Source: Microbacterium lacus
GTDB lineage: Bacteria > Actinomycetota > Actinomycetes > Actinomycetales > Microbacteriaceae
Length of the DNA stretch: 64,000 nucleotides
Direction: 5' to 3'
Assembly (NCBI RefSeq): GCF_039531105.1
Contig: NZ_BAAAPK010000001.1
Span: 2,666,001-2,730,000 of the forward strand
Under the pieces are notes generated by a model. That model was not told the origin of the DNA. It worked only from the letters and a program-made list of their open reading frames with translations, and ran no database searches. Shown here one piece after another: positions 43,407-50,501 of the stretch. The translations under genes were made by a program, and so were the position numbers. The stretch's first letter is position 1; every line of letters begins with the position of its first letter.

Positions 43407-44291
43407 TCAGTCGCGCGGGCTGAGCAGATAGTCGTTGAGCCGCGGGGTGAGATCGAGATCCACCGGGAGGCGCACACCGTCGATCTCACGGATCGGCGCG
43501 GCCAGACGCACGGAGGACACCAGCCACGCGGCATCCGCTCGTCCCAGATCCGCGGCGGTCACCTCGCGCGAGGCGGTGGAGCCGCCTTCGCTCCGCAGCC
43601 ACGAGAAGATGCTCGCCTGCGTGGTTCCCGGAAGGATGCCGCCCGCCGGCGTCGGCGTGACGAACACGCCGTCGATGCGCGCGATGAGTGAGGCCGTCGG
43701 CGCCTCGAGCACCACGCCGTCGGAGGTGACGAACAGCGCATCGTCCGCGCCTCGGCGCTTCGCCTCACGGATGGCCGCCATGTTGACCGCGTACGAGAGG
43801 GTCTTCGCACTCTGCAGCAGCCAGGGCGCACGCAGGGGCGCGCCGCTGTCGTAGCCGCGGTCGAGGGTCGCGATCCGGATCCCCTCCTGGCGCGCCGCCG
43901 TGAAATCGGCCGCCGGCGCCGCAGTGACCCATGCCGTCGGACCCGCTCCGTGTTCGATCCCGCGGCTCAGGATGAGCTTGATGACGCTCTCCCCCGGTCC
44001 GCAGCCGCGGGCCACCCGCTCGATCGCCTGCCGCCACTGCTCCGCGTGCGGCGCGGGAAGATCGCAGAGCTCCGCCGATCGCGCGAGCCGTCGAAGGTGC
44101 GCGTCCACCTCCTGGGGATGGGACCCGACGACTCCCAGAGACTCGAAGACCCCGTCGCCCCGCTGCGCGCTCAGCTCGCCGAGCGGCAGCACCGGCGATG
44201 ACGGATCCACCGCGCGGAACGTCGCGGAGAAGTCCGTGCGGCTGTCGTCGGATGCCGCGGGTTCGATCACGAGCGCCAGGTGCCAGGCCAT
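43407..44291 (-). CDS. pabC: Class IV PLP-dependent enzyme, probable aminodeoxychorismate lyase
   Basis: 294 residues. Fold-type IV markers: RGDGVFESLGV near the start, PLP lysine in LLQSAKTLSYAVNMAA, and the cofactor-phosphate segment DDALFVTSDGVVLEAPTASLIA with GGILPGTTQ. It most likely splits 4-amino-4-deoxychorismate into p-aminobenzoate and pyruvate for folate synthesis; branched-chain or D-amino-acid aminotransferase activity cannot be ruled out by eye. It ends 13 nt from pstB in convergent orientation. Its upstream region holds the branched inverted-repeat structure at 44356-44433. Confidence 0.82.
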   Translation of the reverse strand: MAWHLALVIEPAASDDSRTDFSATFRAVDPSSPVLPLGELSAQRGDGVFESLGVVGSHPQEVDAHLRRLARSAELCDLPAPHAEQWRQAIERVARGCGPGESVIKLILSRGIEHGAGPTAWVTAAPAADFTAARQEGIRIATLDRGYDSGAPLRAPWLLQSAKTLSYAVNMAAIREAKRRGADDALFVTSDGVVLEAPTASLIARIDGVFVTPTPAGGILPGTTQASIFSWLRSEGGSTASREVTAADLGRADAAWLVSSVRLAAPIREIDGVRLPVDLDLTPRLNDYLLSPRD

Positions 44292-44355
44292 CCTCCGAGC
44301 CTATCCAGACGGCATCCGGGAATGCCCGCCGTCGCCCCTCGGTTACACTGGAACA

Positions 44356-44433
44356 GCCGGGCCGCAGTAACCCCGGGCTCCATCTTCTGCCGCCGAGAGC
44401 GGCCTCGCGCCGAGAGGCGTTCTGCGGCCCGGC
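44356..44433 (+). ncRNA. Candidate structured RNA with a three-way-junction-like fold
   Basis: Perfect 12-bp closing arms (44356-44367 with 44422-44433) enclose two small hairpins: GCCGC/GCGGC (44389-44403) with loop CGAGA, and CGCC/GGCG (44408-44419) with tetraloop GAGA, a GNRA loop when read on the plus strand. A -10-like TACACT ends 6 nt before the first arm, so a transcript could begin at the stem. A competing pairing GGTTAC (44341-44346) with GTAACC (44368-44373) would break the closing stem. On the minus strand the element would be the pabC leader. No known family was recognised. Confidence 0.3.
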
Positions 44434-44460
44434 ACTTACGTGTCCGGGCTCGGTCCGCGG

Positions 44461-45099
44461 TCAGGTCAGGGACTGACGTCGCCACAGCGCGGCGCACGCG
44501 GTCAGATCCGTCGCGTAATCGGCCAGGCGGAGCGCGCGGGTCGTCAGCGCCGCCGCACGGTCGGGTTCGGTGCGGTCGTAGTCGTCGGCCAGGTGCGTCG
44601 CCCCGGATGCCTCCACACGGCAGAATGCCGCGGCGCGATCCAGGGCGACGGCGAAGTCCCCTTGGAAGAGCCCGCGCAGGATCGTGTCCACGAGCTGCAC
44701 CAGCTCGTCCGGACCGGCCGGGGTCGGTGCGCCCGCGACGACCGGGTCGACGGAGGTGATCTCGACGCGGCCGCGTTCGTACAGCAGCGCCGCCGTCTGG
44801 GGGTCGTCGTGGATCATGAGCTGCACGAGATAAAGGCGCCAGAGGGTGCCGGGCAGCGAACGCGCCGGTGACCGCGACCACAGCTCGGCGATGTCGTCGA
44901 TTCCGTACTGCGCGGTGAAGGCCACGAGCCGGTCCACGACCTCGCCGTCGGGATCCTGGCGCGCCCGCGCGAGCAGCGCCGCGGCTGTCGAATGGGCGAC
45001 CCGGGAGACCTCCGCCGGGTCCTCCGCGGCGAAGCGCCGATCGAAGAGTTCCGCTGGACGCCGAACAGGTTTGTGGAACTCCCTCGACTGATCGCTCAC
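44461..45099 (-). CDS. Conserved actinobacterial hypothetical protein
   Basis: 212 residues, predicted mostly helical, no membrane span. Recognisable stretches are FHKPVRRPAELFDRRFAAEDP, VSRVAHSTAAALLARARQ, LWSRSPARSLPGTLWRLYLVQLMI and THLADDYDRTEPDRAAALTTRALRLADYA. I do not recognise the family. GTG start without a clear ribosome binding site. It lies 34 nt downstream of rskA on the same strand and may be co-transcribed with sigK-rskA. Confidence 0.75.
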   Translation of the reverse strand: MSDQSREFHKPVRRPAELFDRRFAAEDPAEVSRVAHSTAAALLARARQDPDGEVVDRLVAFTAQYGIDDIAELWSRSPARSLPGTLWRLYLVQLMIHDDPQTAALLYERGRVEITSVDPVVAGAPTPAGPDELVQLVDTILRGLFQGDFAVALDRAAAFCRVEASGATHLADDYDRTEPDRAAALTTRALRLADYATDLTACAALWRRQSLT

Positions 45100-45133
45100 C
45101 TGATCAAGGCTACCCGCCGGGATCGGAGGGGGC

Positions 45134-45868
45134 TCAGGCGGTCTGGATCGCGAGGATCGGATCCGACGTCGGCTGACCCGTCGGCGAACCGCCGGCCGGC
45201 TCGATCGTCACGGCGATCACGTCACCGGACTCGACCGCTCCGTCCAGGAGCGCCGTGGCCGTTCCGTCGTCGCTCGCGAAGAGACCGGCGGGGATCGCAC
45301 TGCCGTCGCGCACGAACCAGAGCTCGTACGTCTGGTCGTCGGAGATCTCGGGCAGCCCGTCGGTGACCAGGACGGTCTTGCCCACCGACTCCGACCAGTG
45401 CGCGGTGGCTTCGCCGCCGTCGGCGAGTGCGACGGTCTCGGACTGCGCGTCCGGCGCGGACTCGATCTGGTTCAGTGCGACCACCGACGCCGGCGTCGCC
45501 AGCATGTCGCCCACGAAAACCGCACCCCAGCCGACGCCGACGAGCAGCGCGAGGGAGGCCGCCAGCGCGAACCACGCCCGCGCACCCCAGCGCCGGGCCT
45601 TGACAGCGGTCGCACCGGCCGGTGCGAGCTCGGCTTCCGGCTGTGCGGTCGCGGCGATCTGAGCCAGCAAGGCGGCACGCAGATCGGGTGGCGGTGCCAC
45701 CTCGACGACCTGGTCCGCCAGCAGCGCTGCTGTTGCGGCATCCGTCGACACGTGATGCTCCCACTCCGGATGCTGTTCCCGCGCCGCCTCGAAGACGGCA
45801 CGGTCTTCGGGCGACAACGCGTGCAGGGCGGCACCGGCCGCCAGCTCGGCGAAGTCCTTCTCGTTCAC
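45134..45868 (-). CDS. rskA: Anti-sigma-K factor RskA
   Basis: 244 residues. A cytoplasmic N-terminal anti-sigma domain (FAELAAGAALHALSPEDRAVFE, with HPEWEHHV), one membrane helix near 98-118 (ARAWFALAASLALLVGVGWGA) and an extracellular RskA domain (TYELWFVRDGSAIPAGLF, VIAVTIEPAGGSPTGQPT). The protein holds SigK at the membrane until regulated proteolysis frees it. GTG start overlapping the sigK stop (GTGA). Confidence 0.92.
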   Translation of the reverse strand: MNEKDFAELAAGAALHALSPEDRAVFEAAREQHPEWEHHVSTDAATAALLADQVVEVAPPPDLRAALLAQIAATAQPEAELAPAGATAVKARRWGARAWFALAASLALLVGVGWGAVFVGDMLATPASVVALNQIESAPDAQSETVALADGGEATAHWSESVGKTVLVTDGLPEISDDQTYELWFVRDGSAIPAGLFASDDGTATALLDGAVESGDVIAVTIEPAGGSPTGQPTSDPILAIQTA

Positions 45869-46467
45869 GATGTCACCCCCATCTCCACCCGAAGGCGGGA
45901 CAGACCGTCCCGCATCCTCGTCTTGATCGTCCCCAGCGGCGCCCCCACAAGTGCCGCGATCTCGCTCTGACTGTAGCCCCCGAAATATGCGAGGGTGATG
46001 GCTTCCCGCTGAGGATCCGGCAGAGCGGCCAGTGCCTGTGACACCCGCTGCCCCTCGATCCTCAACTCGACCTCTTCCGAGACGCCGTCATGGGCGACGT
46101 CCATATCGCGGAAGCCCACGCGTACATCACGATCGGCACTGGACTGCGCGGACCGCACGCGGTCCACCGCTCTCCGGTGTGCGATCGTGAGAACCCACGA
46201 TCTTCCCTGACCTCTGTTCGGAGCGAAGCGCGCGGCGGATTGCCAGATCTCGAGGAAGACCTCCTGGAGGACTTCCTCGCTCTGCGAACGGTCGACCAGG
46301 ACGCGGAGGATGAGGCCGAAGGCGCGGGGCGAGAGCATGTCGTACAGGCGAGCGAAGGCCGCCTGATCCCCGCCGGCGATGCGCTGCAGCAGCTCGCCGG
46401 CATGATCGACGCCGTCTGCTGCGTCTTCGGGGACTTCCACGCCATCGATCACCACACGTCCCAGCAT
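45865..46467 (-). CDS. sigK: ECF RNA polymerase sigma factor SigK
   Basis: 200 residues. Region 2: AFARLYDMLSPRAFGLILRVLVDRS, EEVLQEVFLEIWQSA, SWVLTIAHRRAVDRVR. Region 4: ALPDPQREAITLAYFGGYSQSEIAALVGAPLGTIKTRMRDGL. It directs polymerase to a small regulon; in mycobacteria this includes its own operon and the fasciclin lipoprotein genes mpt70/mpt83. Here a fasciclin lipoprotein gene is divergent and adjacent, the same pairing. Confidence 0.92.
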   Translation of the reverse strand: MLGRVVIDGVEVPEDAADGVDHAGELLQRIAGGDQAAFARLYDMLSPRAFGLILRVLVDRSQSEEVLQEVFLEIWQSAARFAPNRGQGRSWVLTIAHRRAVDRVRSAQSSADRDVRVGFRDMDVAHDGVSEEVELRIEGQRVSQALAALPDPQREAITLAYFGGYSQSEIAALVGAPLGTIKTRMRDGLSRLRVEMGVTS

Positions 46468-46555
46468 GCCTTAGTACCGCGCGCGCGAGCGCACGCGACG
46501 CGACGGTTGACACGTGCCCGGATGCCGCACTCGAGAAACGATCCCGAAAAAGTTC

Positions 46556-46582
46556 CCATCCGATCGCGGCAGGGCCCCGAAG
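46556..46582 (+). promoter_or_regulatory. Possible SigK promoter of the fasciclin gene
   Basis: CCATCC (46556-46561) and CCGAAG (46577-46582) resemble the hexamers reported for mycobacterial SigK promoters, with a spacer of 15 nt, which is short. They lie about 100 nt before the fasciclin start. A perfect 8-bp hairpin (46646-46653 with 46658-46665) sits in the leader just before the ribosome binding site. Confidence 0.25.
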
Positions 46583-46683
46583 ACCCTGTGTAGGCCGGAT
46601 CGACCAGGATCACCGACTCGGTCGGCCCACAGCACCACTAGCAGCGCGGTTCCGCCCGGAACCGCTGTAACGAGGAGGACAAG

Positions 46684-47343
46684 ATGTCCCGCAAGAAGCT
46701 GTATCTGCTCGGACCCCTGGCCGTCGCCGCAGCAATCGCCCTGAGCGCATGTTCGCCCATGTCGAGCGGTTCGACCACGGAAGAGACCACCGCCCCGCCG
46801 GCGGCAGAGGAGACCATGGCGCCCGAGGCGACGATGGATCCGGCCGCCAACCTGGTCGGCCCCGGTTGCGCCGCCTACGCCGAGGCAGTGCCGGACGGCG
46901 CCGGTTCGGTCGCGGGCATGGCTGTCGACCCGGTGGCCACCGCCGCATCGAACAACCCGCTGCTGAAGACGCTCGTCGCGGCCGTCTCCGGTCAGCTGAA
47001 CCCCGACGTCAACCTCGTCGACACCCTGAACGGTGACGAGTTCACCGTGTTCGCCCCGGTCGACGACGCGTTCGCGAAGATCGACCCCGCGACGATCGAG
47101 ACGCTCAAGACCGACAGCACGCTGCTGACGTCGATCCTGACGTACCACGTGGTTCCCGGCCAGATCGCGCCCGACGAGATCGACGGCACGCACGCCACCG
47201 TGAACGGCGCCGACCTCGAGGTCACCGGCAGCGGCGACGACATCGTCGTCAACGGCCAGTCCGCCGTGATCTGCGGTGGCGTCCAGACCGCCAACGCGAC
47301 CGTGTACCTCATCGACACGGTGCTGATGCCCCCGGCTCAGTGA
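46684..47343 (+). CDS. Fasciclin-domain surface lipoprotein (MPT83/MPT70-like)
   Basis: 219 residues. Signal peptide with lipobox IALSAC (Cys near 23), a Thr/Glu/Ala/Pro-rich linker, and one FAS1 domain (about 85-218): [25 protein letters not shown] (H1 motif), [11 protein letters not shown], and [16 protein letters not shown] (H2 motif). Likely a cell-surface adhesion-type protein. GAGGAG precedes the ATG. It stands divergent from sigK-rskA, matching the known SigK target. Confidence 0.93.
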   Translation: MSRKKLYLLGPLAVAAAIALSACSPMSSGSTTEETTAPPAAEETMAPEATMDPAANLVGPGCAAYAEAVPDGAGSVAGMAVDPVATAASNNPLLKTLVAAVSGQLNPDVNLVDTLNGDEFTVFAPVDDAFAKIDPATIETLKTDSTLLTSILTYHVVPGQIAPDEIDGTHATVNGADLEVTGSGDDIVVNGQSAVICGGVQTANATVYLIDTVLMPPAQ

Positions 47344-47351
47344 CCACAGAC

Positions 47352-47372
47352 GCCTGACGCTCTTCGTCAGGC
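47352..47372 (+). terminator. First hairpin after the fasciclin gene
   Basis: GCCTGACG/CGTCAGGC, 8 bp with a 5-nt loop, 9 nt after the stop codon. No U-run follows. It is the first of three consecutive hairpins behind this gene. Confidence 0.4.
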
Positions 47373-47385
47373 CCCTGGGGGCGGG

Positions 47386-47423
47386 ACGACCGCCGGCGCC
47401 TGCGAGGTGGTGCCGGCGGTCGT
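47386..47423 (+). terminator. Second hairpin after the fasciclin gene
   Basis: Perfect 12-bp arms ACGACCGCCGGC (47386-47397) and its complement (47412-47423), 14-nt loop. It is followed only by a short TT. Part of the terminator array. Confidence 0.4.
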
Positions 47424-47434
47424 TTCGACCAGGG

Positions 47435-47469
47435 AGAGGGGACGTCACCGCGGTGACGTCCCCTCTTTT
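47435..47469 (+). terminator. Rho-independent terminator of the fasciclin gene
   Basis: Perfect 15-bp arms (47435-47449 and 47452-47466) around a CpG-rich tip, with the last arm running into TTTT (47466-47469). This is the best intrinsic terminator for the plus-strand transcript. Confidence 0.7.
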
Positions 47470-47476
47470 CCGTTAA

Positions 47477-47493
47477 GGGCCCCGTGGGGCTCG
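47477..47493. repeat. 17-bp duplicate of the tRNA-Lys 3' end
   Basis: The sequence is identical to 47573-47589, which is the 3' acceptor/T-stem part of the tRNA-Lys gene, in the same orientation and 96 bp away. It may be a relic of an earlier tRNA duplication or of integration at the tRNA 3' end; nothing mobile lies between. Confidence 0.6.
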
Positions 47494-47528
47494 TCCCCGC
47501 GGTGGACTCTCGACGACAGGCGGCCAAA

Positions 47529-47570
47529 AAGCAGTGAGGGACGCCGCTGGCGCGGCGTCCCTCACTGCTT
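47529..47570 (-). terminator. Rho-independent terminator of tRNA-Lys
   Basis: Perfect 19-bp arms (47529-47547 and 47552-47570) with a 4-nt loop. On the minus strand the stem directly follows the tRNA and ends in five U (47530-47526). Confidence 0.75.
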
Positions 47571-47571
47571 G

Positions 47572-47644
47572 TGGGCCCCGTGGGGCTCGAACCCACGACC
47601 CGCGGATTAAAAGTCCGATGCTCTACCGACTGAGCTAGAGGCCC
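47572..47644 (-). tRNA. tRNA-Lys (anticodon TTT)
   Basis: 73 nt with a complete cloverleaf on the minus strand: acceptor GGGCCTC pairing with the 3' end, D-arm GCTCAGTCGGTAGAGC, anticodon loop CTTTTAA, T-loop GGTTCGAGCCC. CCA is not encoded. A strong terminator follows directly. Confidence 0.96.
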
Positions 47645-47682
47645 GCCCGTCCAGCCTACTTCGCTCCAGCGGGGGTGAACGC

Positions 47683-47726
47683 TCAGCCGCCGGACCCCAC
47701 GACCTCAGCCGCCGGACCCTACGACC
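47683..47726. repeat. 22-bp tandem duplication at the end of pncA
   Basis: Units 47683-47704 and 47705-47726 differ at one base. The second unit begins with the pncA stop codon (TCA on the plus strand), so the repeat copies the last seven codons of the gene into the 3' flank. Confidence 0.7.
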
Positions 47727-48283
47727 TCGGCCCCGGCCGACTCGATCTCCGCGAGCGCGGCGGCGCTCGACTCGGGATGCACCCCGGCGACCAGGTCGGT
47801 GAACACGCGCACCCGACGGCCGTGCGCGAGCGCGTCCAGCGCAGAGGCGCGGACGCAGTAATCGGTCGCGAGTCCCACGACGTCGATGTCGCGGATGCCG
47901 TACTCGTCGAGCAGCGCGGCAGCGGTGTTCCCGTCATCCGACACCCCCTCGAACAACGAGTAGGCAGGCTTTCCCTGCCCCTTCTTCAGGTGGTGCGTGA
48001 CCGCGGTGGTATCGAAGACGTCGTCATAGGCGGCGCCGTACGTGTCCGCGACGCAGTGCACCGGCCACGTGTCGACGAAGTCCGGCGCGGGCGAGAAATG
48101 ACCGCCGTTGTCGTTGTCGCCGTCGTGCCAGTCCCGCGAGGCCACGACGATCTCGTAGTCAGCGGAGTGCGCGGCCAGGTACGTGCTGATGCGCTCCGCG
48201 ACCTCGTCGCCGCCGGTCACACCGAGCGCGCCCCGCTCGGTGAAGTCGTTCTGGACGTCGACGATGAAAAGCGCTCTGCTCAT
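47705..48283 (-). CDS. pncA: Nicotinamidase (isochorismatase superfamily)
   Basis: 192 residues. Catalytic triad: Asp in FIVDVQNDF (near 10), Lys in HHLKKGQGK (near 101), Cys in ATDYCVRAS (near 143). Metal ligands are in SRDWHDGDNDNGGHF. It converts nicotinamide to nicotinate for NAD salvage. The 3' end shows a 22-bp tandem duplication that leaves the reading frame intact. Confidence 0.92.
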   Translation of the reverse strand: MSRALFIVDVQNDFTERGALGVTGGDEVAERISTYLAAHSADYEIVVASRDWHDGDNDNGGHFSPAPDFVDTWPVHCVADTYGAAYDDVFDTTAVTHHLKKGQGKPAYSLFEGVSDDGNTAAALLDEYGIRDIDVVGLATDYCVRASALDALAHGRRVRVFTDLVAGVHPESSAAALAEIESAGAEVVGSGG

Positions 48284-48308
48284 CCTCCGAGCGTACGACC
48301 GCGCGGAC

Positions 48309-48704
48309 TCAGCCGCGCGCGAACAGGAGCACGCCGGACAGGATCAGGGCGATCGTGCCGAGGCCGATGAGGCCCGCGGCGAGCAGGGCGAGCGCACGTA
48401 CGAGGGGCGAGCGCTGGGTGAGCCGCATCCGGTTGTTCCAGCCGCGGCGCGCGAAGATGTCGTACATCGAGGCATCGCCGACGGCAGCGAGCTGCTCGTG
48501 GTTCAACGGAGCCTCGTTGACACCGCCCGCCTCATCGAACCAGCGGACGACCTTTCCGTGATCGGTCGACTCCACCACCGCACGCACCGGGACCCACGTT
48601 CCGTCGAACAGATAGGCAACGAGTGCGACGCCGGCGAGGAAGGCGCCTGCGCCGAACCCGATCCACGTGAAGATCTCGATGACCGCGTCCAGCGCTGGGC
48701 CCAT
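48309..48704 (-). CDS. Two-span membrane protein of unknown function
   Basis: 131 residues: one hydrophobic helix at about 10-34, a soluble middle (WVPVRAVVESTDHGKVVRWFDEAG, SMYDIFARRGWNNRMRLT) and a second helix at about 102-127. No known domain was recognised by eye. It lies 25 nt upstream of pncA on the same strand. Confidence 0.75.
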   Translation of the reverse strand: MGPALDAVIEIFTWIGFGAGAFLAGVALVAYLFDGTWVPVRAVVESTDHGKVVRWFDEAGGVNEAPLNHEQLAAVGDASMYDIFARRGWNNRMRLTQRSPLVRALALLAAGLIGLGTIALILSGVLLFARG

Positions 48705-48776
48705 GGCGGTGATCCACCCCTGTCCGTCGGCGACCCTCGTGACTCATGGTCGCCGGCGCGACCTGCGGAAAACGTG

Positions 48777-48852
48777 TGGAGCCACCTGAGAGAATCGAAC
48801 TCTCGACCTTCTCATTACGAGTGAGATGCTCTGCCGACTGAGCTAAGGTGGC
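48777..48852 (-). tRNA. tRNA-Thr (anticodon CGT)
   Basis: 76 nt including an encoded CCA. Acceptor GCCACCT pairs with AGGTGGC, D-arm GCTCAGTCGGCAGAGC, anticodon loop CTCGTAA, T-loop GTTCGATTC. The cloverleaf is complete on the minus strand. Confidence 0.96.
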
Positions 48853-48926
48853 GCGCGCCGCTTGCGCGATGCACGATCAGCAATCCTACAGTGTCCGCGG
48901 CGCCCTCGCGAACGCGCGGCCCCCGC

Positions 48927-50501
48927 TCACTCGCAGCGCAGCCCGTCCTGCGGAACTGTTCCCTCGAGCAGATATGCCTCGACCGCGTCGTCCACACACG
49001 CGTTGCCCTTGTTGTATCCGGTGTGACCCTCACCCACGCGCGTGATGAGGACGCCCGAGCTCAGCTGGTCGGCAAGGGAGACCGCCCACTCGTACGGCGT
49101 CGCCGGGTCGTTCGTGGTGCCGATCACCACGATCGGGGCGGCCCCGTCGGCCGTGATCGCGCCGCGGGTGCCGGTCGGCGGGTACGGCCACACCGCGCAG
49201 GGGTCAGGCCCGGACCAGTACGGGGCGACCGTCGGCGCCTCGGCCGCGATGCGGGCGTCGCTCGCGGCCTTCGCCGCCTCGGAATCCTCCAGCGGATAGT
49301 CCATGCAGTTGTACGCCCGGAACGCCTCGGTCGAGTTGTCCAGGTAGGCGCCGTCCTGCCGGTTGTAGTAGAAGTCGGCGAGCTGGAGCGCGACGTCCGG
49401 GTTGCCCTGCAGCGCCTCGCTGAGGGCGCTGGTCAAATAGGGCCAGCTGTCCTGCGAGTACAGCGCCGCGATGATTCCGGTCAGAAGCGAGTCGGCCCCG
49501 AGCTGACGGCCGTCGGAGGCCGGCAGCGGTGACTGATCGACGCTTGCGAGCAGAGTGCCGAGATCGGCCATACCCTCGTCGACCGTCCCGCTGAACGGGC
49601 AGTCGGACTGCGTCAGACAGTCGGCCATATACGCGCGCAGGGCGTTCTCGAACCCGATCGCCTGGATCGTGCTGACGTCGCTGCCAGGGATCGCGGGGTC
49701 GATCGCGCCGTCCAGCACGAGGCGGCCGACCCGTTCGGGGTACAGCTTCGCGTACGTCGCCCCGAGGAAGGTGCCATACGAGTACCCGAGGTAGTTGAGC
49801 TTCTTGTCGCCGAGCACCGCCCGCAGCAGGTCCATGTCGCGGGCGGCGTTCTCGGTCGTGATGAAAGGCAGGATGCCGTCGCTGTTGGCTTCGCACGCGG
49901 CGGCGAACTGCGCATTCTGCTCGTCGCGGTCCGCCGTCCACGCGTCCGAACCACGCGGGTCGGCCGGGATGTCGAACAGGTAGGAGTCCATGGCCGCGGC
50001 ATCCAGGCACGTCACGGCCGTGGACTCCCCCACGCCGCGCGGGTCGAACCCGATCACGTCGTACTTCTCCTGCAGGGCGGAACCGACGGCGTAGTCGATG
50101 CTGTCGCGGATCAGCCCGACACCGCTCGCGCCCGGACCGCCGGGGTTGGTCAGGAGCGAGCCGATCGCCTCGCCGGAGTCGGCCCGCTGCCGGATGACGG
50201 ACAGCTCGATCTCACCGGTCGCGGGGTTCTCCCAGTCCAGCGGCGCCGTGACGGTCGTGCACTCGAACGCCCCGCACGCCGACCACGCCAGCTCCTGCTC
50301 GTAGAAGGGCAGCAGATCGTCCGCGACGCCGTCGGTGTCCGGCGGCAGACTCGCGGTCGAGGTGGGGCGGGACTCGGGGATCAGCGAGTACAGACAACCC
50401 GAGAGCGCGAGCGAAGCGGTGACGACGCCCGCCAGCACCGCGAGCACGCGTCGGGTGCGTCGCGAAGACCGGAAGGGGACGGAGGGGATGCTGGTGTTCA
50501 C
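48927..50501 (-). CDS. Secreted alpha/beta-hydrolase lipoprotein (tripeptidyl aminopeptidase/TAP type)
   Basis: 524 residues from GTG 50501, which overlaps the holB stop (GTGA) and has GGGAGGA upstream. Signal peptide with lipobox LALSGC (Cys near 36). The hydrolase fold has oxyanion NPGGPGASGVGL, nucleophile Ser in YLGYSYGTFLG, and C-terminal TAP domain with IGTTNDPATPYEWA (acid) and GEGHTGYNKGNACVDD (His). Relatives release peptides from protein N-termini outside the cell. Its presence at the end of the topA-tmk-holB run is common in this family of bacteria. Confidence 0.9.
   Translation of the reverse strand: MNTSIPSVPFRSSRRTRRVLAVLAGVVTASLALSGCLYSLIPESRPTSTASLPPDTDGVADDLLPFYEQELAWSACGAFECTTVTAPLDWENPATGEIELSVIRQRADSGEAIGSLLTNPGGPGASGVGLIRDSIDYAVGSALQEKYDVIGFDPRGVGESTAVTCLDAAAMDSYLFDIPADPRGSDAWTADRDEQNAQFAAACEANSDGILPFITTENAARDMDLLRAVLGDKKLNYLGYSYGTFLGATYAKLYPERVGRLVLDGAIDPAIPGSDVSTIQAIGFENALRAYMADCLTQSDCPFSGTVDEGMADLGTLLASVDQSPLPASDGRQLGADSLLTGIIAALYSQDSWPYLTSALSEALQGNPDVALQLADFYYNRQDGAYLDNSTEAFRAYNCMDYPLEDSEAAKAASDARIAAEAPTVAPYWSGPDPCAVWPYPPTGTRGAITADGAAPIVVIGTTNDPATPYEWAVSLADQLSSGVLITRVGEGHTGYNKGNACVDDAVEAYLLEGTVPQDGLRCE

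Noticed and set aside
44292..44460. Tetrahydrofolate riboswitch or SRP RNA near pabC
   Set aside because: No conserved core of the known tetrahydrofolate switches and no GGAAGGAAGCAG-like SRP tetraloop region was found; the structure is reported as unclassified.
47477..47589. Integrated mobile element at tRNA-Lys
   Set aside because: The two 17-bp copies enclose only terminator hairpins; there is no integrase or cargo, so only a possible scar is noted.
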